Assembly (NCBI GenBank): GCA_963706535.1
Contig: CAVPMU010000009.1
Span: 1 to 64,000, forward strand
From: RPQJ01 sp963706535
GTDB taxonomy: Bacteria; Pseudomonadota; Gammaproteobacteria; Steroidobacterales; Steroidobacteraceae
Direction: 5' to 3'
DNA: 64,000 nt
The position numbers were made by a program, and so were the translations under genes. The notes beneath the pieces are model-generated. The model was not told where the DNA came from and did not search any database. It saw nothing but the letters and a program-made list of their open reading frames with translations. Below, one piece after another: positions 1-7,479 of this stretch (the stretch's first letter is position 1; each line of letters begins with the position of its first letter).

Positions 1-52
1 CCCAGGCCCCCGCCGGAGCGGGGCAGGGGGGAGAACGGGGGGTTCGAACGGG

Positions 53-619
53 TCAGATCTTGCCGACGAGGTCCAGCGACGGCGCCAGGGTCTTGGCTCC
101 CGGCTGCCACTTCGCAGGACACACCTCGCCCGGATGCGCGGCGACGTACTGGGCGGCCTGCACCTTGCGGAGCAGCTCCTTCGCGTCACGGCCGATGCTG
201 TTGTCGTTGATCTCCGCGGCCTTGATCACGCCCTCGGGGTTGACGATGAAGGTGCCGCGCAACGCCAGGCCTTCCTCCTCGATCAGCACGCCGAAGCTAC
301 GGCTCAGCGCGTGCGTCGGGTCGCCGACCATCGGGTACTCGATCTTCTTGATGGTGTCGGACGCGTCGTGCCAGGCCTTGTGCGTGAAGTGCGTGTCGGT
401 CGAGACGCTGTAGACCTCCACACCCGCCTTCTGGAACTCGGGGTAGAGGTCGGCGAGGTCGCCGAGCTCGGTCGGGCAGACGAAGGTGAAGTCGGCGGGA
501 TAGAAGACGACGACCGACCACTGGCCCTTGAGGTCTTCGTTGGTGACCTTCACGAACTCGCCGTTGTGGTAGGCGGTAGCCTTGAAGGGCTGGACGGCAG
601 TGTTGATCAGCGAGGTCAT
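53..619 (-). CDS. ahpC: Peroxiredoxin AhpC (alkyl hydroperoxide reductase subunit C)
   Basis: Typical 2-Cys peroxiredoxin of 188 residues that reduces H2O2 and organic peroxides in the cytoplasm. The peroxidatic cysteine is Cys48 in FTFVCPTELGDL and the resolving cysteine is Cys167 in GEVCPAKW; both are present, and the length is normal for AhpC. I chose the ATG at 619 because AAGGAG lies 8 bases upstream, although the frame is open further upstream. No ahpF lies beside it, so the reductant is not given by context. An OxyR-like palindrome sits about 100 bp upstream, in the gap shared with the divergent exonuclease gene, which suggests peroxide induction (inference). Confidence 0.96.
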   Translation of the reverse strand: MTSLINTAVQPFKATAYHNGEFVKVTNEDLKGQWSVVVFYPADFTFVCPTELGDLADLYPEFQKAGVEVYSVSTDTHFTHKAWHDASDTIKKIEYPMVGDPTHALSRSFGVLIEEEGLALRGTFIVNPEGVIKAAEINDNSIGRDAKELLRKVQAAQYVAAHPGEVCPAKWQPGAKTLAPSLDLVGKI

Positions 620-719
620 GCGGTGTGCTCCTTGATTTCCAGAGGCGCAGGGGTGGCCTCGATGGCTGCGCACGATACGGGCGCGACGGGATTAGCACCA
701 ATCGATTGATATGCTCAGG

Positions 720-740
720 GCGATAGGCAAAGACTATCGC
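720..740. promoter_or_regulatory. OxyR-like palindrome between ahpC and the exonuclease gene
   Basis: Perfect inverted repeat GCGATAG-N7-CTATCGC. It contains ATAG-N7-CTAT, which is half of the known OxyR pattern of four tetranucleotides spaced by 7 bases. The second half is weak on either side (for example ATCG at 701-704). It lies about 100 bp from both divergent start codons. Its place upstream of ahpC, a classic OxyR target, supports the call; binding is inferred. Confidence 0.6.
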
Positions 741-745
741 TCTTG

Positions 746-770
746 AGGTGTCAGTGGTCGGATCGGTCGG
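746..770 (+). repeat. Palindromic-element family, copy 1 (single left arm)
   Basis: A 25-bp left arm, AGGTGTCAGTGGTCGG followed by ATCGGTCGG, of the dispersed family described in the findings. It is identical to the left arm of copy 4. No right arm follows within the next 100 bp. The nearest inverted arm is copy 2 at 2245-2269, on the far side of two genes, and it carries the same CGGTCGG variant. Confidence 0.85.
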
Positions 771-837
771 TTTCGCAACGTTGTAAGCTCCCGCAAGGGC
801 TCGCCCGTGTCGCGGCCCGGGCAACGCAGGACGGTCC

Positions 838-1767
838 ATGACGAACGACAGGCAACCCGAGGACATTGCGGCGCAGCTCGCGGTCCATCCCGACTACCGG
901 GTCCTCCGTCGCCTCGACACCGCGCGTGAGTGGCCCGCGCTGTCGGGCCCGACGGTGAAGCGCGCCGCGGTCATCGACACCGAGACGACCGGGACGGATC
1001 CCGCGACGGACAAGGTCATCGAACTCGCCGTCGTGGTGTTCGAGTACTGCCGCACGACCGGCGCCGTCGGTCGCGTGCTCGGTCGCTACGACGGACTCGA
1101 GGATCCGGGCGTGCCGGTCCCGCCCGAGTCCACGGCGATCCATGGCATCACGGACGCGATGGTCGCCGGGCAACGGCTCGACGAGGCGGAGATCGCGCAG
1201 CTCCTGGACGGTGTCGCGATCGTGATCGCGCACAACGCGGGTTTCGACCGCAAGTTCCTGGAGCCGCGCCTGCCCGCATTCGCCGCGCTGCCGTGGGCCT
1301 GCTCGTGGCTGGAGATCCCGTGGTCCGAGGCGGGAATCGAGAGTTCGAAGCTCGAGTATCTTGCCTATCGCTACGGCTTCTTCTACGACGGTCATCGCGC
1401 CGAGGTCGACTGCCTCGCACTGCTCGAGGTCCTGCGGCGGCCGTTCGTGCGCAAGGGTGGCGAGGGCGCCGGCGAGACCGCGCTCAAGGTGCTGCTCGAT
1501 TCAGCGCGCGAGACGTTATACCGGTTGTGGGCGACCAATTCGCCGTTCGAGAGCAAGGACATGCTCAGGAAACGCGGCTACTGGTGGGACGCGCCCGCAC
1601 GCTGCTGGTCGCGGGAGTTGTGGTCGCGCGACGAGGTGCAGGCCGAGCTCAAGTGGCTCAAGGACACGGTATACGGCGGAAAGAGCGTCGCGCTCGACCT
1701 CGACGAGTTCGACGCGCGGACGCGGTACTCGACCCGACCCGGCAAGCGGGAGCGCGTGCGGACCTAG
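838..1767 (+). CDS. DEDD-family 3'-5' exonuclease (DnaQ/epsilon-like)
   Basis: 309-residue protein with a DnaQ-like exonuclease fold in the N-terminal two thirds. The first acidic motif is VIDTETTGTD (about residues 43-52), followed by HNAGFDRKFLE and the final HRAEVDCLALLEVL, which together give the DEDDh catalytic set. The remaining 90 residues contain a small domain around KRGYWWDAPARCWSREL, often seen attached to stand-alone epsilon-like nucleases. It probably trims single-stranded DNA or RNA ends; the substrate cannot be read from sequence. The next gene is a cold-shock/DUF1294 gene in the same direction, 27 bp away, and palindromic arms flank the pair. Confidence 0.85.
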   Translation: MTNDRQPEDIAAQLAVHPDYRVLRRLDTAREWPALSGPTVKRAAVIDTETTGTDPATDKVIELAVVVFEYCRTTGAVGRVLGRYDGLEDPGVPVPPESTAIHGITDAMVAGQRLDEAEIAQLLDGVAIVIAHNAGFDRKFLEPRLPAFAALPWACSWLEIPWSEAGIESSKLEYLAYRYGFFYDGHRAEVDCLALLEVLRRPFVRKGGEGAGETALKVLLDSARETLYRLWATNSPFESKDMLRKRGYWWDAPARCWSRELWSRDEVQAELKWLKDTVYGGKSVALDLDEFDARTRYSTRPGKRERVRT

Positions 1768-1794
1768 GTGTCGACGTTGGGCGGGACGATTGCG

Positions 1795-2239
1795 ATGCGT
1801 CACAAGGGACACCTGGTCGAGTGGAACGACAGCCGCGGCCTCGGCTTCATCGAGCCAGCGGCGGGCGGCGGGCGGCGGGCGCGTCTTCTGCCACATCAGC
1901 GCGTTCGACGATCGCTCGATGCGGCCCGCCATGCGGCAGACGGTGACGTACGAACTCGGTCGTGACGAGCGCGGTCGGCTGCAAGCGCGCCAGGTGCGTC
2001 GTGCGAGCGTGCCGACGGCCTCGAGGCCACGCGCGAGCGGCGCCATCCTGGGTGCCAGTGCGTACCTGCTGTTGGTTGCCGGGCTTGCGGCCGCCGGGCG
2101 AGCGCCGCGGATTGCGCAGCGGGCGTTTCGACACAAGACGCGCAAGCGGTCGTTCCAGGTTGCGTTCTGGTCAGCCGTGGCAGTGAAAGTGGCGGCGTTC
2201 GTCTGGCTCATTGTTACTGGTGGCACGCTGCCGATTTGA
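1795..2239 (+). pseudogene. Cold-shock domain + DUF1294 membrane protein, frameshifted at a 7-bp repeat
   Basis: Starts MRHKGHLVEWNDSRGLGFIEP, a cold-shock domain N-terminus with its RNP1-like GLGFI. It then leaves frame inside three perfect tandem copies of GCGGGCG (1861-1881). After the repeat, the cold-shock domain continues in another frame as GGGRVFCHISAF and leads into a C-terminal DUF1294-type region with two hydrophobic helices ending near 2239. Removing one 7-bp copy joins the parts exactly as EPAAGGGRVFCHISAF. In the present sequence only a 56-residue product (1795-1965) would be made. This may be a slipped-strand on/off switch, a fixed mutation or a sequencing error. Confidence 0.8.
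1861..1881 (+). repeat. Three tandem copies of 7-bp GCGGGCG inside a coding region
   Basis: Three perfect head-to-tail copies of GCGGGCG in the cold-shock/DUF1294 gene. The unit is not a multiple of three, so each gain or loss shifts the reading frame. With two copies the gene would be in frame; with the three seen here it is out of frame. Confidence 0.9.
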
Positions 2240-2244
2240 CGCAC

Positions 2245-2269
2245 CCGACCGATCCGACCACTGGTACCT
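2245..2269 (-). repeat. Palindromic-element family, copy 2 (single right arm)
   Basis: Inverted arm CCGACCGATCCGACCACTGG followed by TACCT. It lies just after the stop of the cold-shock/DUF1294 gene. It shares the CGGTCGG variant with copy 1, so the two may be the separated arms of one element that now enclose 1.47 kb and two genes (inference). Confidence 0.8.
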
Positions 2270-2381
2270 CTTGAGTTTTTATGTCAAATCGGGGGCCGGG
2301 TTTCCACGATGCACATCGCGGTCGGCCCGACAGGGGCGTGGAAGACTGCCCGACAGGAATTTTCCTATCAGGGGCAGGTAC

Positions 2382-2843
2382 ATGAACAAGATCATCAAGT
2401 CCGCCATCGCGGTCGCCTTGCTTGGTGTCGTGGGTACGGCGGGAGCGGCCGACCCGGTGGCGGAGCAGGGCACGGTCACGCAGCAGGCCTCGACCGTGTC
2501 ACCACGTGATGCGGCGTCCGGCCTGCCGACCGGCAAGCGGCAACACAAGCCAATCGCGACCGCCGCGGATTCCGATGGCGACACGGCTGCCGCTGAAGGA
2601 GTCAAGTCGCCGCGCGACGCGGCCTCCGGGCAGGCGAGCGGCAAGCGCATGCACGCCCCGGTGTCCTCGACCGGCGTCGACGACGATTGCGACGGCGAGG
2701 CGGATGACGAGCGTGTATCGCCGTCCTCCAGTCCGACGGCTGCTGCCGATGGTTCTGCGCCCGCCTGCACGCAGAAGAGCAACCCGCTGTACGACGACAA
2801 GGGCCGCGAGGTGCGCAGCCCGCTCTACACGGGCAACAAGTAG
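2382..2843 (+). CDS. Secreted acidic protein with a duplicated SPRDAASG...GKR motif
   Basis: 153 residues, family not recognised. Residues 1-23 form a signal peptide (KR-free hydrophobic core, cleavage near AGAAD). The mature part holds two copies of SPRDAASG-x3-GKR-x-H-x-P, at about 40-57 and 76-93, separated by Asp-rich stretches DSDGD and DDDCDGEADDE that resemble metal- or calcium-binding loops without matching a defined EF-hand. Two cysteines remain in the mature chain and could form a disulfide. The start at 2382 follows AGGGGCAGG. The protein is low in complexity and probably periplasmic. Its function is unknown. Confidence 0.75.
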   Translation: MNKIIKSAIAVALLGVVGTAGAADPVAEQGTVTQQASTVSPRDAASGLPTGKRQHKPIATAADSDGDTAAAEGVKSPRDAASGQASGKRMHAPVSSTGVDDDCDGEADDERVSPSSSPTAAADGSAPACTQKSNPLYDDKGREVRSPLYTGNK

Positions 2844-2848
2844 GAAGT

Positions 2849-2910
2849 AGGTGCCAGTGGTCGGATCCGTCGGATGCGGCCCACGCCCGCATCCGGCGGA
2901 TGCCGATCCG
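2849..2910 (+). repeat. Palindromic-element family, copy 3 (right arm degraded)
   Basis: A canonical left arm (2849-2873) is followed by a hairpin top CGGATGCGG...CCGCATCCG. The expected right arm then appears only as a degenerate CGGATGCCGATCC, so this looks like an older full-length copy that is eroding. It lies between two genes read in the same direction. Confidence 0.7.
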
Positions 2911-2970
2911 CGGGGCTCCCGCCGAAACGCCGGCGCCACGCCCGGGCCGGCGCCGCTAGACTCGCCAGTC

Positions 2971-3330
2971 GTGACCTACCGACTGCTGGCCGACCTCGTC
3001 CTGCTGCTGCACGCCGCGTTCGTGGCATTCGTCATGCTCGGCGGCCTGCTCGCATCGCGCTGGTCTCGCGCCGCCTGGGCGCATCTTCCCCTCGTCGCGT
3101 GGGGCGCCGGAATCGAATTCCTGGGCGGCATCTGTCCACTCACGCCCCTCGAGAACCACTGGCGTCAGCTCGCCGGAGAGCAGGGCTACACGGGCGGCTT
3201 CGTCGAGCACTACGTCTTCGCGGCGCTGTACCCGGAAGGGCTCACGCGCAACATCCAGTTCGCGCTCGGGCTGCTGGTGCTGGTGGCGAACGCCGCGATC
3301 TACGGCTGGGCCTGGCGACGCAACAGGTAG
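2971..3330 (+). CDS. DUF2784 family small membrane protein
   Basis: 119 residues with a GTG start at 2971. The pattern fits DUF2784 proteins: an N-terminal helix LLADLVLLLHAAFVAFVML, a second hydrophobic segment ending in FLGGICPLTPLENHWR, then GGFVEHYVF and a last helix LGLLVLVANAAIYG. The conserved CPLTPLE and the following Arg/Gly are intact. It is an inner-membrane protein of unknown role. Its 3' end overlaps the convergent lipoprotein gene by 31 bases. Confidence 0.85.
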   Translation: MTYRLLADLVLLLHAAFVAFVMLGGLLASRWSRAAWAHLPLVAWGAGIEFLGGICPLTPLENHWRQLAGEQGYTGGFVEHYVFAALYPEGLTRNIQFALGLLVLVANAAIYGWAWRRNR

Positions 3331-4340
3331 TTACCGTCGACATACACGGTCACCTTCTGTGACCGCAGGTCCTCCGGCGCCGCATCGCTGACCGTCAATG
3401 ACCCGGTCGCCGCCCCGACCTTGAGCCGGGACGACAGTTGCCTCGACATCGAACACGACTCCGTCTTCTCATCGCGCAAGACCGCGAACACGATTCCCCC
3501 CGGCACGCAGTCGAAGGTGCCGCTCGCTTCGCCGTCGAGCTCGCGGGTGGTGAAGCGCAGCGAATGGCGGCCCGGGTCGAGCAGCAGCGGATAGAGCCCT
3601 CCGCGCTCGATGAGGCAGGCATTGGTCAGGGTCCGGCCACCGGCATCCCGGCACGCGGGGTCTGGCACCGGCGCGGGCCCCCTCGTGGGCGGCGCGAGCG
3701 GCCACGTCACGAACCGCACCAGCGGTAGCTCAAAGCGCTCGCCGCCATCGATCTCGACCCGCGTAAAGCACACCTTGCCTTCTATGCCGGCGGGCGACCC
3801 GGCGTCGGCCGCGCCCTCGCAGCCGACGATCACCGTGCCGGTCGGTCGGGGCGCGACCGCTGCAAGCTCGCGCTGGAAACGCTCGAGCGCCACCGACAGG
3901 GTGTCGCGCGTCTCGTGCTCGAACTCGTAGTCGCCGGCGCGGAGCATCAGGCTGTGCGTGCGGCCGAAGGTCTCCGAGCGCGCGAATGCCGAATCGACGG
4001 CCGCGACGACGCCGTCGTCCGAATAGGTCACCAGCGTGTAGCCCTCGAGTCGTTCTCCCGGCATTGGCAGGGGCACCGGAAAGGGCGCGAACACCAGCAG
4101 CATGCAGTGCTGCTTGCCGGAGAGTCGGAAGACCTCCGCATCACGACGATCGGTAGATATCCAGGGTTCGCCGAGCGCCTCGTGCACCGCGGCCCGCGTC
4201 GTTCCAGGCGCACGGATTCCCTCGGCGCTGGGCTGGATCTGCTCCTCGCCGAGGTCGGGTTTGCCGAGTGGCACATCGCTGGCACACGCCGCAACGAGTG
4301 CAACGGTGCAAACGAGCAAGCCAAGCTGGCAAAACGGCAT
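3300..4340 (-). CDS. Putative lipoprotein, unknown function
   Basis: 346 residues from the ATG at 4340. Residues 1-19 form a lipoprotein signal with lipobox LVAAC, so the mature protein probably begins at a lipidated cysteine in the envelope. A stretch reading GTTRAAVHEALGEPWIS resembles the SmpA/OmlA-type beginning of small outer-membrane lipoproteins, in which a short G-x-T-x-x-x-V-x-x-x-L-G-x-P motif is common. The rest contains paired cysteines (for example DPACRDAGG...NACL) and shows no domain I recognise. The closing residues include VTVYVDGNYLLRR. Confidence 0.7.
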   Translation of the reverse strand: MPFCQLGLLVCTVALVAACASDVPLGKPDLGEEQIQPSAEGIRAPGTTRAAVHEALGEPWISTDRRDAEVFRLSGKQHCMLLVFAPFPVPLPMPGERLEGYTLVTYSDDGVVAAVDSAFARSETFGRTHSLMLRAGDYEFEHETRDTLSVALERFQRELAAVAPRPTGTVIVGCEGAADAGSPAGIEGKVCFTRVEIDGGERFELPLVRFVTWPLAPPTRGPAPVPDPACRDAGGRTLTNACLIERGGLYPLLLDPGRHSLRFTTRELDGEASGTFDCVPGGIVFAVLRDEKTESCSMSRQLSSRLKVGAATGSLTVSDAAPEDLRSQKVTVYVDGNYLLRRQAQP

Positions 4341-4441
4341 TGCGCGGCCTGTGGGACCTGTAGGCACGGTTTAGTCCCGGCCCGGGGTTGCCGGTATCCG
4401 TGGAAGCACGGAGGATGGCGGGAGAAGCGCCGCGCCGGCGC

Positions 4442-4802
4442 ATGATGGACGTAGCCGCCATGACGCTCACCACACTCGACTCCGCCACGGCCGAGGCACT
4501 GATCGGCATCGACACGCTCTGGGGCGGTGACGTCATGAATCCCTCGGGTACCGGGCGATTCATCGCCGACTGCTGGTTCTCGGACGAGCCTCTGCCCGTG
4601 GCCTACACGCATCCGTCCGCCGCGCCCCTGAGGGTCAACGGCGGCGTCGGAGCGCGCGAGCCGCAAAGGGCATCGATCGAGGAATATCTCGCCGCCGTCG
4701 ACGTGCAGGGCGCGATCGCGCGGATGCTGGATGCCTCGCGTGCGCTCGGCGGCCAGCGCGGCGCTTATCTGGAAGGGCTGATATGGCCTGACCTTGTCAA
4801 GT
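4442..4802 (+). pseudogene. Putative HExxxGH metallopeptidase gene, 5' part (split by IS110)
   Basis: The frame runs from about 4442 (starts at 4388, 4415 or 4445 are also possible) to GLIWPDLVK, where the inserted element supplies a TAG stop. Joining base 4802 to base 6393 restores one open frame across the junction, reading DLVK-CC-ELMWDLAMEI. That indicates a clean insertion without loss of target DNA. This part has no motif I recognise; the function is inferred from the 3' part. Without the insertion the protein would be about 465 residues. Confidence 0.6.
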
Positions 4803-5120
4803 AGGGCGAGATAGTTTCTCACGGTTTTCGTGCTTCAAGTCGAGGGCGGATGTTCACACCGAAGGGGCAACGCGACGCGCGGGCGGTTTATGGCGACGAT
4901 GGATCATGCTGATATCCGCGGGTTGGCTACCGCCCGTCATCGATACGTCGCGGGGCTGCCTCGCTCTAGTGACGGGGATCATCCCGAAGGATGCCCACAT
5001 AGCCCGTTCGAGGATTCCCCTCATCGTTGCCCGCGCATCGCGTTGCCGCTTGGGTGTGTGCAGTGGGCGGTTTATCGCATGGCGGTAGGCCTCGATGTTG
5101 TGTGGGGCGGTAGGGCTCGC
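4803..5120 (-). other. IS110 trailing non-coding end
   Basis: 318 bp after the transposase stop with no plausible gene. It contains a direct repeat GGGCGGTTTAT at 4881-4891 and 5065-5075. A short inverted repeat pairs GGGCGGT at 4881-4887 with ACCGCCC at 4929-4935. In the IS1111 subgroup of IS110 the bridge RNA lies on this side, so a structured RNA here is possible but not shown. Confidence 0.4.
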
Positions 5121-6227
5121 TCAGGCGATCGGCTTGACCTGTCGAGCGAGATCCCAGATGAAGCCGGTGAGCTCGCGTGCGATGGCGACGCAGACTTTGT
5201 TCGTCGGCAACTGCCGCGCGAGCAGTCGGCGATAGCGCTCGCTGAGCCGCAGCTGCGCACGCCAGGCGATGTCGCGGATCGGCTTCGGCTGGTTCTCCTG
5301 GCGCACTTGCAGGACGCGGCTGATACGGGCCGGGAAGCGGTAGTTCCAGGCCGCCTCCACCAGCACGCGTCGCGCATGGCCGTTGCCACACTTGGTGATC
5401 GCGCCCAGCCGGCGCGTCTGGCCACTGGAGTGCTCACTGGGCACGAGTCCGAGGAACGACATCAGCTCGCGCGGATGGGTAAAACGGCGGATATCGCCGA
5501 TCTCGGCCACCAGCGTGACCGCGGCCACGACGTTGATGCCGCGCAGACTCATCAACGCCTCGACCACCGGGCGCATCCGCCAGCTCTCGAGCTGCGCGCG
5601 CAGCGACTCGGTGAGCCGCTCGACGCGCTCATGCGCCTCGCGCACGGCGCTGCTATATTCGGTGAAGGCGATATCCTGGGCGCGGTGCTCGAACGTCACG
5701 CTCGACAGGTAACGCTCATGCGCGAGTGTCCAGGAACTCTTGCCGCTGTAGCGATGCCCGTGCCGCAGCAGCAGCGCTTTGAGTTGCTGGCGGGCCTTGA
5801 GGCGCGCCCGCACCGCATCCGAGCGAGAGCGGGACAAATCCCGCAGCGCCTCATCGCGCTCATCCGGGACAACGACCTGCACCAGCTCCCCCGAGCGCGC
5901 CAGGCGCGCGAGCAGCAGCGCATCGCGCCGATCCGTCTTGATCCGATCGCCCGGGCGACGCGCGATCTTCGAGGGCGCGATCACCTCGCAGCGGTAGCCG
6001 CGGGCGCCCAGATCCCGCGCCAGCCCGTAGCCACTCGGACCCGCCTCGTACACGATCAGCAGCGTCGCGGCTGGACCGATCCGCTTCAGCGCCTTGCGCA
6101 GCTCCGCCGGATCCGGCCCCACGGTGCCGAGAAAGCGCGGCTCCTCGCGCCCCGCCTCGGCGACGCCGATGGCAATGGACTCCTTGTGAACATCCAAACC
6201 GACGAAAAATCTGCTAACTTCGTTCAT
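5121..6227 (-). CDS. IS110-family transposase (DEDD)
   Basis: 368 residues, full length. The N-terminal RuvC-like DEDD domain is clear, with GLDVHKESIA holding the first Asp, IVYEAGPSG the Glu and IKTDRRDALLLARL the paired Asp residues. The C-terminal transposase_20 domain contains LMSLRGINVVAAVTLVAEIG and FLGLVPSEHSSGQTRRLG, which includes the serine expected to be the nucleophile. All key residues appear intact, so the enzyme could be active. The start ATG at 6227 directly follows a long inverted repeat whose right arm carries the GGAGG ribosome-binding site. Confidence 0.95.
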   Translation of the reverse strand: MNEVSRFFVGLDVHKESIAIGVAEAGREEPRFLGTVGPDPAELRKALKRIGPAATLLIVYEAGPSGYGLARDLGARGYRCEVIAPSKIARRPGDRIKTDRRDALLLARLARSGELVQVVVPDERDEALRDLSRSRSDAVRARLKARQQLKALLLRHGHRYSGKSSWTLAHERYLSSVTFEHRAQDIAFTEYSSAVREAHERVERLTESLRAQLESWRMRPVVEALMSLRGINVVAAVTLVAEIGDIRRFTHPRELMSFLGLVPSEHSSGQTRRLGAITKCGNGHARRVLVEAAWNYRFPARISRVLQVRQENQPKPIRDIAWRAQLRLSERYRRLLARQLPTNKVCVAIARELTGFIWDLARQVKPIA

Positions 6228-6326
6228 GGTCTGCCTCCGCGAATGATGTGCAGTAGCTCGCCCTCGGGCGCTCTGCAGGTGGCTCGGCGCACTCCGGTGC
6301 GCAACCCACGATACCGGAGGCAGACC
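6228..6326 (-). ncRNA. Structured leader of the IS110 transposase (bridge-RNA candidate)
   Basis: Perfect 12-bp inverted repeat, GGTCTGCCTCCG (6228-6239) and CGGAGGCAGACC (6315-6326), enclosing 75 bases. The loop contains further hairpins, including GCGCAC-TCCG-GTGCGC (6287-6302). On the transcribed strand the right arm contains GGAGG and ends at the base before the ATG, so pairing would hide the ribosome-binding site. The IS110 subgroup carries its bridge RNA upstream of the transposase, which makes this a candidate; no target or donor guide loops were matched. Confidence 0.45.
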
Positions 6327-6392
6327 TCTTCCTTCACTTCCCTGACCACGCCTGACTCCTTTACCGAGTCAGGCCATGATGTCTAGGACTGT

Positions 6393-7426
6393 GCTGCGAG
6401 TTGATGTGGGACCTCGCGATGGAAATCATCGGCCGCAGGTCGCCGGTGCCATACGAGCACTGCGTGCGTACGATCACGGGCCGGCCGCCCGAACCGTCGC
6501 AGCCGGAGGACAAGCGGCGACGCGTTGCCGAGTTGCTCGCGGCAACGGGCCATGCGTCGAGCGATGGCGCATCACTGCTCGCGGCGGTCGACGCGTGGCG
6601 AGCGGCGCGACGAGTGCCGTCGCGATCCATCGCGGCCGTGGGAGACGCCTTCGTCGCGTACTACGACGCGCTTGCGGCGCGGAACCTCCTGCCGTACCTG
6701 CCGCCCGAGTTTGCGCGAGTGCCGCGCGCCAACGTCCGTTTTCTCGCCATCGAGAACGCGTGGTTCTCGGGCTCCATGAACTACCTCGGACACGCGCGGT
6801 GCGCCGACGGCTCGCCCGAGTACGAGGCGACCTACGAGTTGAACGCGGCGCTCGAGATCTCGGTGCCGGAGTTCCAGCAGCTCGTGAGCCACGAGGTCGT
6901 GCCGGGTCACGTGACGACGTTCGCGTACCTGCAGGACCTGTTCGTGCGTGGCCTCGCCGGCTTCGAGGCGTCGGTGCTGACGATGAACACGCGTGCCGCG
7001 GTGCTGTTCGAGGGGATCGCCAACAACGCGATCCTGATTGCGCACGGCGTGACGGAGCCCGCGCAGCTGCCGGATCGCGACCTCGAACTCGGCGTGTTGC
7101 TCGCACTGCTCCAGGACGACGCGAAGAATCATGCCTCGTACCTGACGTGGCAGGAGCGGGCCGCGCAGGCGGACGTCGCGGCGGTGTTGAGGCGGGATTT
7201 CCTGGTATCGGCCGAGCGGGCCGACAAGCTGTCCGGCGCGTGGGGCCGGCATCCGCTGCTCGGGCGCATGTACCTGCCGGCCTACCGGTCCGGAACCGAA
7301 CTCGTGGCCCGGCTGCGGCGCGAGCACCCGCCCGAGGCCGTGCTGCCGGCGCTCTATGGCGTCCGCGGCGTGGTGGATGCCTTCACGGTCGAGGTGTCAG
7401 TGGTCGGATCGGTCGGGTTTTCTTAG
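6393..7426 (+). pseudogene. Putative HExxxGH metallopeptidase gene, 3' part (split by IS110)
   Basis: Continues the gene begun at about 4442. The decisive motif is SHEVVPGHVTTFAYLQ, an H-E-x-x-P-G-H zinc-site pattern like that of DUF885-type peptidases. It is followed by VLFEGIANNAILIAHGV, where a downstream Glu could be the third ligand. Upstream sequence includes PVPYEHCVRTITGR. A separate start at TTG 6401 or ATG 6404 could make a 341-residue N-terminally truncated product with the zinc motif intact. The last 11 residues (EVSVVGSVGFS) are encoded by palindromic copy 4, so the native C-terminus has probably been replaced or extended. Confidence 0.6.
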
Positions 7427-7478
7427 CGGTGCCGGCAGTCGGATTCGACGGAACCGACCGAACCGACCACTGGCACCT
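7392..7478. repeat. Palindromic-element family, copy 4 (full length)
   Basis: Left arm 7392-7416, right arm 7454-7478, 87 bp in all. It lies between two convergent genes: it encodes the last residues of the upstream peptidase fragment and ends 1 base before the stop codon of the DUF2207 gene. The arms differ at a few positions (ATCGG against CCGAA), so the stem is imperfect. Confidence 0.9.
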
Positions 7479-7479
7479 T

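Larger units (their letters stand above)
4803..6392 (-). mobile_element. IS110-family insertion sequence
   Basis: About 1.59 kb between the two halves of a split gene. GT is found at both junctions (4801-4802 and 6391-6392) and could be the duplicated core dinucleotide. There are no long terminal inverted repeats, as expected for the IS110 family. It holds one transposase gene (5121-6227, minus strand), a 165-bp leader that can fold, and a 318-bp trailing non-coding end. IS110-family elements are known to encode a bridge RNA in one non-coding end; both ends here are candidates. Confidence 0.8.

Noticed and set aside
7392..7478. Palindromic copies as simple bidirectional transcription terminators.
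   Set aside because: Only copies 4 and 9 lie between convergent genes; others are between divergent starts or inside a signal peptide, and no T runs follow the stems.
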